Of a stretch of 45,274 nt of DNA, positions 5,219-12,550 are shown in pieces. Every line of letters starts with the position of its first letter. The first letter of the stretch is position 1. The DNA is from an uncultured Angelakisella sp. GTDB taxonomy: Bacteria > Bacillota > Clostridia > Oscillospirales > Ruminococcaceae. Made by a program: the position numbers and the translations under genes. The stretch lies in the NCBI GenBank assembly GCA_934524965.1, contig CAKSYU010000015.1:1-45274 (forward strand), read 5' to 3'. Under the pieces are notes generated by a model. It was not told the DNA's origin, made no database searches, and saw nothing but the letters and a program-made list of their open reading frames with translations.

Positions 5219-5788
5219 ATGCTTCCGCTGTGCATTATGAACATCGAAGATGATAACGACCGCCGGTTCGTTGCGGAGCTATATATCCGCTACCAGTCTG
5301 CCATGTACCGGAAAGCATGGGGTATTCTGAAAGATGACAGCTATGCCGAGGAAGCGCTCCATGATGCAATGCTCAAGGTCATACGGTATCTGGACCGGGT
5401 GCGGGCTGTCCCGCGGGAGGAGCTGCTGCCGTATCTGCTCATTATTGCGCAGACCGCCGCTATCAACCTCTACAACAAAGTACGGCGGGACAGAAACGCC
5501 GCACTGGGGTATGGGAACGACTGGGCGGAGAGCCTTTCCGACGACGGTGACTGCATCGAGGGGCTTTTGATCCGGCAGGAGCAGGCAGACCTGCTAAAAG
5601 AATGCCTGAAAATGCTGCCGCAGCGGGAGATCGATCTGCTGAACTATTACTACACGCTGGAGCTGCCGCCAAAGGAGATCGCCCGAATGACCGGACTGAC
5701 ACCGGAAAATGTACGGAAGATCATTTCTCGGGCAAAGAAAAAGGTGCTGGAAAACTACAGCCTAAAAGGAGGGACAAGCCATGAGTAG
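5219..5788 (+). CDS. ECF-type RNA polymerase sigma factor
   Basis: 189 aa. Region 2 lies in the N-terminal half (FVAELYIRYQSAMYRKAWGI...AEEALHDAMLKVIRYLD) and region 4 near the C-terminus (LPQREIDLLNYYYTLELPPKEIARMTG then a NVRKIISRAKKKVLE recognition helix). No sigma 1 or 3 region, as in ECF factors. I start at the ATG at 5219, preceded by AAAAGGAGA; the longer frame lacks a ribosome site. It overlaps the next gene by 8 bases, which indicates a sigma/anti-sigma pair. It likely directs core RNA polymerase to its own promoter and a small stress or envelope regulon; the signal is unknown. Confidence 0.9.
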   Translation: MLPLCIMNIEDDNDRRFVAELYIRYQSAMYRKAWGILKDDSYAEEALHDAMLKVIRYLDRVRAVPREELLPYLLIIAQTAAINLYNKVRRDRNAALGYGNDWAESLSDDGDCIEGLLIRQEQADLLKECLKMLPQREIDLLNYYYTLELPPKEIARMTGLTPENVRKIISRAKKKVLENYSLKGGTSHE

Positions 5789-6728
5789 GTATCCATTGGA
5801 TAGAAGCGCGCTGGAAGAAGAATACGGTGATGTGCTTATCAAAATAGCACTGAAGGCGTACATAAAAGAACAGGCGCAGCAATTGGAGCAGGAGGAATTA
5901 ACAGAAGCCCCTGCGCCGCAGCCAAACGATAATGTGGTTCCGGCGGCATTCCGCCAAGCCGCGTGGGAGGACGCCAAAGACACGGTTCTGTATGGTCTGA
6001 AAAAGGGGATCACCCGAGTGGCGGTGGTGTTTTTGGCGGCGGCGCTCACCTTTACCACCGCTTTCGCGGTCTCCGATACCGTAAAAGAAAGTGTGCTGAA
6101 GCAATTGCAGGGTTTTCTCTACTACCACTCCTCCCTGCTTGCGGATAACATCGGACAGACGACCCAGCCCCGTTTCCGCTATGATGACCTTTCCATCATT
6201 CCGGCGCCAAACGATGGCATACAACAGGCACTGGAGATCTGGGCGAGTTTTTGCGACAGCGGGCAGTTTGTCAGCACACGGTCTGTTAAAATCTCCACCT
6301 TGGTTCAGATGTTCCGGCATATGTGCCGCAGCAACGGCTGCGAAGTGGTGTACAGTGACACCACCGACACATGGATCCCCACGGAGGCGATGGAACGCTT
6401 TGCGGAGTATTACTTTGGGATAAGCGCCGAAGCGCTGCGGGCAAAGGCAGAAAGCGAGCCGGACAGCTATGATGCCGAAAAGGGCTACCGTGATATCCAT
6501 GGAAAAGAAACTTGGTTTGCGCCGGCAGTCAAGTATGCCCTGACCGAATGTACCCAAAACGCGAACGGCAGCTATACCATGGAGGTTTACCTGCTGGCTG
6601 CCGACCCCCAGACCGGCGAAGCCGCCGAATACTGCAATACCCCGATGCTGGTCACGGTGGATCTGAGCGGCGGTCACCCTGTTTTTCTCTCGGCGCGGGC
6701 AAAAGATCTATTAAGCGAGCAGGCGTAA
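5781..6728 (+). CDS. membrane protein, probable anti-sigma factor
   Basis: 315 aa. Residues 1-72 are cytoplasmic and rich in Glu/Gln (ALKAYIKEQAQQLEQEEL); one membrane helix lies at about 76-96 (ITRVAVVFLAAALTFTTAFAV); the remaining 220 residues are outside the cell and carry no domain I recognise. The one-pass topology and 8-base overlap with the ECF gene fit an anti-sigma that holds the factor at the membrane. The extracellular part would sense the signal. No zinc-binding HxxxCxxC motif is seen, so it is not a ZAS-type anti-sigma. Confidence 0.65.
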   Translation: MSRYPLDRSALEEEYGDVLIKIALKAYIKEQAQQLEQEELTEAPAPQPNDNVVPAAFRQAAWEDAKDTVLYGLKKGITRVAVVFLAAALTFTTAFAVSDTVKESVLKQLQGFLYYHSSLLADNIGQTTQPRFRYDDLSIIPAPNDGIQQALEIWASFCDSGQFVSTRSVKISTLVQMFRHMCRSNGCEVVYSDTTDTWIPTEAMERFAEYYFGISAEALRAKAESEPDSYDAEKGYRDIHGKETWFAPAVKYALTECTQNANGSYTMEVYLLAADPQTGEAAEYCNTPMLVTVDLSGGHPVFLSARAKDLLSEQA

Positions 6729-6755
6729 GTAAGTGCTGTCGGATAGATGGTAAGG

Positions 6756-6793
6756 AAAAAGTCCGGATCTTGAAAACAGATCCGGACTTTTTT
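6756..6793. terminator. bidirectional terminator
   Basis: AAAAAGTCCGGATCT-tgaaaac-AGATCCGGACTTTTTT. It ends the sigma/anti-sigma operon on the plus strand and the TetR-headed operon on the minus strand. Confidence 0.85.
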
Positions 6794-6826
6794 GATAACG
6801 AGGAATGAACGGCTTTCTATTGTTCT

Positions 6827-7378
6827 TTAAGAGACAGTTTGCGGCACGCATTGGCGCTTTACCAGTCTTATGACGCGCCGGCGGTTATAGCGCTGCATCA
6901 CCACAAACATCATATCGAACAGGGCGGACAGCACCGAGGTAATGATGAATACCGGATAAGCGCCGAAAACGGCGCCCGCCGCGATGGGCAGGAAGCTCAA
7001 TATGGCGATCACCTCATGCACAAGCTCCGCCTGACACATTGCCTGCGCGATCTCCTGCCATGTATGTATGCGCGGGTCAAACTGCGTGGGGTCGTAGGTC
7101 GGCATGTTGTGCTTCCACCTTTTTACCCCCAGCTTTTCGTACAGTGCCGCTTCCCGCCTGCCGACCTGATACCACCGCTTTTCGTAATCCGCCTTGTTGC
7201 GCATCACGGTGCGGAGCACAAGCCCGGTCAGCAGCCGCATGACAAAATGATAGGAGATCGTCCCGAAGGTAATGGCAAGGGGAAGGAATGTATCATTGGC
7301 GGTCACACTGTATAAAACGGTCAGGGCGGCGGTACCCGCCAAAAGGCAGGCGGTGACCCAATTTATTATCTTTGCCAT
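6827..7378 (-). CDS. small membrane protein, CrtO-acyltransferase-like
   Basis: 183 aa with membrane segments near residues 7-25, 33-52, 122-140 and 144-163. The central segment HTWQEIAQAMCQAELVHEVI, with a preceding WKHNMPTYDP motif, resembles the glycosyl-4,4'-diaponeurosporenoate acyltransferase (CrtO) family of staphylococcal carotenoid synthesis. No carotenoid genes are present, so only the fold is suggested and the substrate is unknown. It is the last gene of the TetR-headed operon, 33 bases after the flavodoxin-like gene, with AGGGAGGGC before its ATG. Confidence 0.55.
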   Translation of the reverse strand: MAKIINWVTACLLAGTAALTVLYSVTANDTFLPLAITFGTISYHFVMRLLTGLVLRTVMRNKADYEKRWYQVGRREAALYEKLGVKRWKHNMPTYDPTQFDPRIHTWQEIAQAMCQAELVHEVIAILSFLPIAAGAVFGAYPVFIITSVLSALFDMMFVVMQRYNRRRVIRLVKRQCVPQTVS

Positions 7379-7411
7379 GCCTGCCCTCCCTTTTGATCTA
7401 TAAACTATATA

Positions 7412-8167
7412 CTAAGGCTTTTGCCGATCGGCGCTTTGACCCCCTGTGCGTGCGACTGTATGCGGCAGCTTTCCGTTTGCCAGCGCGGAGCACAGCATGA
7501 AAAGATCCGAAACGGGGATAAACAAAAACGACGGCATCAAACAGCGGGTAAAGAGATTTCCGCGGTACTTCCCCCGCCGGATACGGTGTCCCATAACGGC
7601 AAGGCAGATCACCGCGCCGAGACTCATAAAAAGCGTCACCAGCATGCTGCCATAGCAGGAAAGGACGGTATGTACCGTTAAGGGCGCGGCTTGCGCCGAC
7701 AGAAGCAGCCCGACGGTATCCAATACGGCGAACAGCACGGTCAGCATACACATCCAGCGCAGGATAACACCGCCGCCGATGCCAAGTCCGCCGCCCCAAG
7801 AAATCCCGGCGCGCCGGCACCATGCTTCGTAGATGCGCAAGTGCGGCTCGTTCTGGCGCCCCTCGATAAACCCGCAGTTGGAAACCGCGTAGAGCTTAAA
7901 ACAGAGCGCCTTTTCCCGACTGAACTCCTCCGCCTGCTCCAAAAAGGCGGCGACATGCGCCGGTGCCGCATCTACATAAAGCGGTGCCGAGATGACCACC
8001 GCCTCCGCCCATGGAAGCAGCGAAAAAGCCTGCGCGTAGTCCCTTGCCCCACGGAGCGGGCAGATTTTGACCTCGCAGCCCGCCAAAAACAGCCGCAGCA
8101 AAGAGGAATAGAACGCCGAGGCGCTGCCGCGAGTTTTGGGGCTGGCGTTCAAGATCAGCACTTTCAT
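7412..8167 (-). CDS. flavodoxin-like domain fused to a membrane tail
   Basis: 251 aa. Residues 1 to about 125 form an NADPH-dependent FMN reductase/flavodoxin fold: MKVLILNASPKTRGSASAF is the phosphate-binding loop, SAPLYVDAAPAHVAAFLE the second FMN contact, SNCGFIEG the third. Residues about 135-230 carry three hydrophobic helices. The fusion would place an FMN domain at the inner face of the membrane. It overlaps the preceding flavodoxin gene by 4 bases, so the two are made together, perhaps as an electron-transfer pair. Substrate unknown. Confidence 0.7.
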   Translation of the reverse strand: MKVLILNASPKTRGSASAFYSSLLRLFLAGCEVKICPLRGARDYAQAFSLLPWAEAVVISAPLYVDAAPAHVAAFLEQAEEFSREKALCFKLYAVSNCGFIEGRQNEPHLRIYEAWCRRAGISWGGGLGIGGGVILRWMCMLTVLFAVLDTVGLLLSAQAAPLTVHTVLSCYGSMLVTLFMSLGAVICLAVMGHRIRRGKYRGNLFTRCLMPSFLFIPVSDLFMLCSALANGKLPHTVARTGGQSADRQKP

Positions 8168-8676
8168 TCCTTTATCACCTCCGCGAGCCGCCCCAAGCTT
8201 TCGGCAAAGGATACCTGCACCGAAGAAAAGCCCATGTTCACACGGTTCGCCTCCGCCAGCTGCCTTGCCGTATCGCGCTCAAAATCCGTAACGGCTCCGT
8301 AAAAGAAAACCTTGAGCTTTGGGTGATTTTTGTACCGCAGCGGGTGGTGGACGCGCCCGCCGCGATAGGTGAAAAATGGCAGGCTGACCGCAATGGAGCG
8401 ATCCAGCACCCGCTTGACCTCGGGACTGAAGCCGCCGTAGCAGCAGCGGGAGAGAACGATGACCTCCCGACAGCACCCGATCTGCGCGCTGACCGTTTGC
8501 AGGCTGTCCCTGATAACGCACTGCCCCGGCGTCCGCAGCCAACACTTGAAGCAGCCCTGACAGAACGCTGCCTTTTGGCTTGCGTCAATGACGGTGTACC
8601 CCTTGGTCTCCGGCAGCACGCCGGCAAGCCGAGACGGTGTCAGATCGTGGATCAAAACAATTTCTGCCTTTTCCAT
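8164..8676 (-). CDS. flavodoxin family / FMN reductase-like protein
   Basis: 170 aa. It has the NADPH-dependent FMN reductase pattern with FCQGCFKCWLRTPGQCVIRD, a Cys-rich loop common in iron-sulfur flavoprotein-like members, and VLSRCCYGGFSPEVKRVLDR for FMN binding. Start chosen at 8676 (GAGGAA ribosome site); an ATG four codons upstream is possible. Translationally coupled to the membrane-tailed flavodoxin downstream. Probably carries electrons to an unknown acceptor under control of the TetR regulator. Confidence 0.75.
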   Translation of the reverse strand: MEKAEIVLIHDLTPSRLAGVLPETKGYTVIDASQKAAFCQGCFKCWLRTPGQCVIRDSLQTVSAQIGCCREVIVLSRCCYGGFSPEVKRVLDRSIAVSLPFFTYRGGRVHHPLRYKNHPKLKVFFYGAVTDFERDTARQLAEANRVNMGFSSVQVSFAESLGRLAEVIKE

Positions 8677-8849
8677 GGCGTTCCTCATTTCTTTATACTG
8701 AAAATTCTGCGCCGACAGCTGTTCTGCGGCTGTTTACGCCGCAATACGGGTGAGCCCACGGCGCCGCATTGCAGAAAGCGCTTAGCCGGTTCCGTAGAAC
8801 CGACTTCTGCGATAATGGCTTTTTCATATTCCTTCCCGCTTCCGTTTTG

Positions 8850-9392
8850 TCATTCTGTCTTCTCCCGCGCGGCGGGCAGGAGGGACAGGTTCATGAGTTC
8901 AAAATCGATGTATCGTCCATTGATTTTGAAAAAAGCCGGAACGGTACACAGCCTGTGAAAGCCGTATTTTTCGTACAGCCGAATGGCGCGGGCATTATCG
9001 CTGCGCACCTCCAGATCGAGCTGCTCGAAGCCGTTTTCCCGGGCGAAGGCAAGGATCGCTTCCATCAGGGCGGAGGCGGCGCCGCTGCCCCACCATACCT
9101 TTTTTACACTGATGCCGAAATCGCCGCGGTGGTTCATGCGCTTATGCCTGCGGTTCAGGCTGGCGGTACCGATGATCTCGCCGTTTGCCTTGGCAAGATA
9201 ACGGACATGATCTGCCGAACCGGTCTGCTCACGCAGGCGGGCTTGCATCGCTTCCGGACTGAGCGAAACGCCCTCCGCGCCATAATTGAGGTTATCCGTT
9301 TCGCCGCCCACGATCTTCTGATACTCCAGCAGCGCCGCGGCGTCCTCCGCCCCGGCGCGCACAATGATGAACGGTTTTTCTTCTATATTCAT
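8850..9392 (-). CDS. GNAT-family N-acetyltransferase
   Basis: 180 aa. GNAT fold with motif A at VKKVWWGSGAASALMEAILAFA (the Q/RxxGxG/A acetyl-CoA loop appears as WWGSGAA) and a C-terminal LEVRSDNARAIRLYEKYGF motif. This is close to the RimI/RimL- and spermidine-acetyltransferase-like groups, but the substrate cannot be told. It overlaps the TetR gene by 4 bases (ATGA), so both are in one operon. A 173-base gap without a gene separates it from the flavodoxin pair. Confidence 0.88.
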   Translation of the reverse strand: MNIEEKPFIIVRAGAEDAAALLEYQKIVGGETDNLNYGAEGVSLSPEAMQARLREQTGSADHVRYLAKANGEIIGTASLNRRHKRMNHRGDFGISVKKVWWGSGAASALMEAILAFARENGFEQLDLEVRSDNARAIRLYEKYGFHRLCTVPAFFKINGRYIDFELMNLSLLPAAREKTE

Positions 9393-10021
9393 GCGTTCTG
9401 GTTCCCTTTCGTTCTTAGTCCGGTTTCGATCCTTTCGATAAAACGGTCGATGTGCGCGCTCAGCAGCGGGGCAACGCTCTCTTTATCGGCTGTCCCGTCG
9501 TACACACTGTACAGCAGGAACATCGGTCCGTAGAACTCCAGCGCCAGCTGTGCGGCGGCTTCGTCGCTCTCGGTCAGCTTGCGGAAGATCGCAGCCATGT
9601 ACCCGACCGGTCCCGTCGCAAGGTATTCCTGATAAAGCCGCGCGAGCTTCGGGTCGCGGTATTGCTCCAGCGTCAGCATCTTACGGAAATTGGCGGAAAA
9701 GGTATCCTTTGTCCAATGGTCGAACTGCGCCGCGCTGTACGCGCGGATCTTTTCGACCGGAACCTTCTGATAGGCTTCCGCGAAGCCGTCCGGTTCTGTT
9801 TCCGGCATCTCATATTCTTCGGCGCGCTCATAGTCCATTTTGTTCATGTGCTCCACGATGCTGTCGAGGATCGCCTGCTTGCCGGTGTAGTGCTTATACA
9901 AGGCGGCTTTCGTGATCCCCAGCCGCTCGGCAATATCGCTCATGGAGGTTCCGAGATACCCGCTTTGCGCGAACAGCTCCAGCGCCGTTTCCAAAATCCG
10001 ATCCTTTGTGCTGACTGCCAT
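9389..10021 (-). CDS. TetR-family transcriptional regulator
   Basis: 210 aa. The N-terminal helix-turn-helix reads TKDRILETALELFAQSGY ... SMSDIAERLGITKAALYKHY, the classical TetR signature; the C-terminal part is a ligand domain of unknown specificity. Start at 10021 with an AAGGGGG ribosome site; a longer frame to 10060 begins before the likely transcription start. A 16-bp inverted repeat sits in its own promoter (10061-10089), so it should repress itself and the acetyltransferase/flavodoxin genes behind it. Confidence 0.9.
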   Translation of the reverse strand: MAVSTKDRILETALELFAQSGYLGTSMSDIAERLGITKAALYKHYTGKQAILDSIVEHMNKMDYERAEEYEMPETEPDGFAEAYQKVPVEKIRAYSAAQFDHWTKDTFSANFRKMLTLEQYRDPKLARLYQEYLATGPVGYMAAIFRKLTESDEAAAQLALEFYGPMFLLYSVYDGTADKESVAPLLSAHIDRFIERIETGLRTKGNQNA

Positions 10022-10060
10022 GGTCGTCCCCCTTTCGCCAGTATCCGTTTGGCAACCCAT

Positions 10061-10089
10061 ATTATAGTTACCGATTGGTCACATGTCAA
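10061..10089 (-). promoter_or_regulatory. consensus promoter with TetR operator in the spacer
   Basis: On the minus strand: TTGACA (10084-10089), 17 bp, TATAAT (10061-10066), a perfect consensus. The spacer holds GTTACC-gatt-GGTCAC (10067-10082), a one-mismatch inverted repeat placed to block polymerase. Confidence 0.75.
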
Positions 10090-10229
10090 GAAATTTTCAC
10101 GGCGAAAATTTGTTCGCAATTGGTGGTTCCCAAACGGGAGAAAGTGTGGTAAAATAGGGATAGAAACGCGGTCTAAGCCGCCGGTGGGGAGCCGCAGGCA
10201 AGCCGCAAAGCGGCTTTGGCGGTCGCAGA

Positions 10230-10260
10230 CCGCCGGCTCCGGCGCAGCCGGAGCCGGCGG
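10230..10260. repeat. 14-bp GC hairpin in the rarA leader
   Basis: CCGCCGGCTCCGGC-gca-GCCGGAGCCGGCGG is a perfect stem about 45 bases before the rarA ATG, without a T-run. The surrounding 70 bases are unusually GC-rich. It might slow translation or transcription of rarA or be a mobile palindromic repeat. Confidence 0.5.
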
Positions 10261-10306
10261 CGCCCTGCCCCCACCCCGCACAAGCCAAAACAAGGAGGAA
10301 CCACCC

Positions 10307-11572
10307 ATGGCAGCACCTCTCGCGGATCGTATCCGTCCGCAGTCCCTTGATGAAATGGTCGGTCAGCAGCATTTGCTGGGACCAAACGGTCTGCTGCGCC
10401 GCATAGCGGAAAGCGGCACCCTGCCCAACCTTATTTTCTACGGTCCCTCCGGCGTGGGCAAGACCACCGCCGCGCGCATTATCGCCGCGGGGGCAGGCAA
10501 AAAGCTGTACCGGCTTAATGGTACTACTGCTTCGACCGGTGACATTAAGGCACTCATTGCCGATCTGGGCGGCTTTGACGCCATGGGCGGGGTGGTACTG
10601 TACCTTGATGAGATCCAGTACCTTAACAAAAAGCAGCAGCAGACCCTGCTGGAATACATCGAAGACGGTTCCATCACCCTTATCGCCTCGACTACCGAGA
10701 ACCCCTATTTCTATGTCTACAACGCCATTTTAAGCCGCTGCACGGTGTTTGAGTTCAAGCCCGTAGATACCGCAGAGGTAGAAAGATACCTGCATACCGC
10801 ACTGGAAAAGCTGCGGCAGCAATCCCCCGCACTGACCGCCGAGGAGGGCGCTTTGGCGCACATTGCCGCCTGCTGCGGCGGAGATGTGCGCAAGGCGGCC
10901 AACGCGCTGGAGATCTGCGCCCTGGGTGCTTTGGCGACCACCGGCGAGCCGGTCATCACACTGGCGGACGCCCGACAAGCCGCCCAGCGCAGCGCCATGC
11001 GGTACGACCGTGAGGGCGACCAGCACTACGACCTGCTTTCCGCCCTGCAAAAATCCATTCGCGGTTCCGATGCCGATGCTGCCGTACACTATCTGGGGCG
11101 GCTGCTGGAGGCGGGCGACCTGCTTTCTCCCTGCCGCCGCCTGCTGGTCATCGCCGCCGAGGACATCGGACTGGCGTACCCGCAAGCCATCGCCATTGTA
11201 AAGGCGTGCGTTGATGCCGCCGTGCAGCTTGGTCTGCCGGAGGCGCGTATTCCATTGGCGGAGGCTGCCGTTCTGCTGGCTACCGCGCCCAAATCCAATG
11301 CCTCTTATATAGCGATCAATACTGCGATGGCGGATATCCAAAAAGGCAAGGGCCAGGGCTTCCCCCGCTGCCTGCAAAATGTCCACTATGACAGCGCCGA
11401 GGTGGAGCAAAAGGGGCAGAACTACCTTTACCCGCACGATTTTCCCAACCACTGGGTGGCGCAGCAGTACCTGCCCGATGACCTGGTGGGGACCACCTAC
11501 TACCACTACGGAGATAACAAGACCGAGCAAGCCGCCCGTGCCTACTGGGAAACCCGCAAAAAGGAGAAATGA
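10307..11572 (+). CDS. rarA: replication-associated recombination protein A (AAA+ ATPase)
   Basis: 421 aa. RarA/MgsA/WRNIP1 acts at stalled replication forks together with SSB. Walker A is GPSGVGKTT (near residue 46), Walker B is LYLDEIQ, sensor 1 is STTENP, and the DnaX-like C-terminal tetramerisation region contains HYDLLSALQKSIRGSD and EDIGLAYP. Length is typical (about 420-440). Start at 10307 with AAGGAGG; upstream in-frame codons cross the leader hairpin. A weak promoter ending TAAAAT lies near 10153. The next gene overlaps its stop (ATGA). Confidence 0.95.
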   Translation: MAAPLADRIRPQSLDEMVGQQHLLGPNGLLRRIAESGTLPNLIFYGPSGVGKTTAARIIAAGAGKKLYRLNGTTASTGDIKALIADLGGFDAMGGVVLYLDEIQYLNKKQQQTLLEYIEDGSITLIASTTENPYFYVYNAILSRCTVFEFKPVDTAEVERYLHTALEKLRQQSPALTAEEGALAHIAACCGGDVRKAANALEICALGALATTGEPVITLADARQAAQRSAMRYDREGDQHYDLLSALQKSIRGSDADAAVHYLGRLLEAGDLLSPCRRLLVIAAEDIGLAYPQAIAIVKACVDAAVQLGLPEARIPLAEAAVLLATAPKSNASYIAINTAMADIQKGKGQGFPRCLQNVHYDSAEVEQKGQNYLYPHDFPNHWVAQQYLPDDLVGTTYYHYGDNKTEQAARAYWETRKKEK

Positions 11573-11955
11573 CCATGGGCTTTTGGATCTTTATGTTCAT
11601 CTGCGCCCTGCTTATCCCCATTATCATGGTGGCTGTCGGCCGCGCCATGTACCACAGCAAATTCAGCACCATCAATTCCGTTGCCGGCTACCGCACCCGC
11701 CGCTCCATGAAGAACCAGCAGACATGGGATTTTGCCCATCGGGAGTGCGGTCGGCTGTGGCGGCGGTGGGGCTGGGTCTCCCTTGCGGTCACCGTCATCA
11801 TGATGCTGCCGTTTTGGGGGAAAAGTGAAAATTTAGTCGGTACTGCCGGCGCTGTCATCAGCGCATTGCAGCTTATTTTGCTGCTTGCCTCCATAGCGGT
11901 CGTGGAGCACCGGCTGAAACAGCATTTTGACGACAACGGCTCCCCGCGCGCCTGA
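11569..11955 (+). CDS. SdpI-like small membrane protein
   Basis: 128 aa with hydrophobic segments at about 4-22, 70-85 and 93-112. The loop NSVAGYRTRRSMKNQQTWDFAHR matches the NSxxGYRT...TWxxA signature of SdpI/YhfL-family proteins, whose best-known member gives immunity to the SdpC toxin in Bacillus. No toxin gene is nearby and many SdpI relatives have no known role. It starts by ATGA overlap with rarA, or at a second Met two codons later. Confidence 0.7.
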   Translation: MTMGFWIFMFICALLIPIIMVAVGRAMYHSKFSTINSVAGYRTRRSMKNQQTWDFAHRECGRLWRRWGWVSLAVTVIMMLPFWGKSENLVGTAGAVISALQLILLLASIAVVEHRLKQHFDDNGSPRA

Positions 11956-11974
11956 AATTACACATAACGGTATA

Positions 11975-12012
11975 AAAAAGAGAGTACCCCAATGGAGATA
12001 CTCTCTTTTACT
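11975..12012. terminator. bidirectional terminator between convergent genes
   Basis: AAAAGAGAGTA-loop-TACTCTCTTTT. It separates the rarA operon (plus) and the XRE regulator gene (minus), slightly overlapping the end of the latter. Confidence 0.75.
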
Positions 12013-12286
12013 TTTCCCGGATATCCTCAATAAGGAGCTGCAAATGCCCTACCGTGCGGGGCGAAAGCCCGCTGACATCCAGCGTCTGCCGCCCGTCCAG
12101 CCCCAGCAGGTAGTCGGTGGAGACTGCCAGCACCTGCGCCAGCTTTACCAGCATTTCGATGGAGGGCTGGATATTATCGTTTTCCCAGTTGGAGACGCTT
12201 TGCTTGGTCACGCCCAGCAGACCGGCAAGCTCCACCTGGCTCATGCCGCGCGCCTGCCGCACCTCCCGTATCCTCTGGTTCAGCAT
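12008..12286 (-). CDS. XRE-family transcriptional regulator
   Basis: 92 aa. Cro/C1-type helix-turn-helix: LNQRIREVRQARGMSQVELA then LLGVTKQSVSNWENDNIQPS, followed by a short C-terminal helix that may dimerise. I choose the Met at 12286, with GGAG 9 bases upstream; a Met five codons earlier lacks a site. Two near-identical palindromes in the upstream region (12316-12329 and 12350-12363) are the likely binding sites, so it should control itself and a divergent short transcript. Confidence 0.88.
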   Translation of the reverse strand: MLNQRIREVRQARGMSQVELAGLLGVTKQSVSNWENDNIQPSIEMLVKLAQVLAVSTDYLLGLDGRQTLDVSGLSPRTVGHLQLLIEDIREK

Positions 12287-12315
12287 TTTTACCAACTCCA
12301 TGCATTAAATATCTC

Positions 12316-12363
12316 AATACTATTGTATTATATTCGTTGACACTTTCAAAATACTATGGTATT
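12316..12363. promoter_or_regulatory. twin operators of the XRE regulator
   Basis: AATACTATTGTATT (12316-12329) and AATACTATGGTATT (12350-12363) are 34 bp apart, about three helical turns, so two dimers would sit on the same face. The second lies in the spacer and -10 of a plus-strand promoter. Confidence 0.6.
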
Positions 12364-12365
12364 GT
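12337..12365 (+). promoter_or_regulatory. plus-strand promoter divergent from the XRE gene
   Basis: TTGACA (12337-12342), 17-bp spacer, TATTGT (12360-12365). The only thing downstream before a terminator is about 80 bases of sequence without a gene, so it may make a short RNA. Confidence 0.5.
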
Positions 12366-12418
12366 TATTTTGTACCAAGCAACCAAAAAAGAGAGAAAAC
12401 ACGGAATTCTCCGGTACA

Positions 12419-12454
12419 CAAAGAAAAAGCCGCCTTTCGGCGGTTTTTTCTTTA
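12419..12454. terminator. bidirectional terminator
   Basis: AAGAAAAAGCCGCC-tttc-GGCGGTTTTTTCTT. It ends the histidine kinase operon on the minus strand and would also stop a transcript from the promoter at 12337. Confidence 0.8.
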
Positions 12455-12550
12455 TTGCACGGCTTCTCACCACTATTCAAGAAGGTAAGGTAATTGGGTA
12501 GAGGTAAAGCAAAAAAATGGAATAAGAAGCCCGTGAAATGCGATTTTTGG

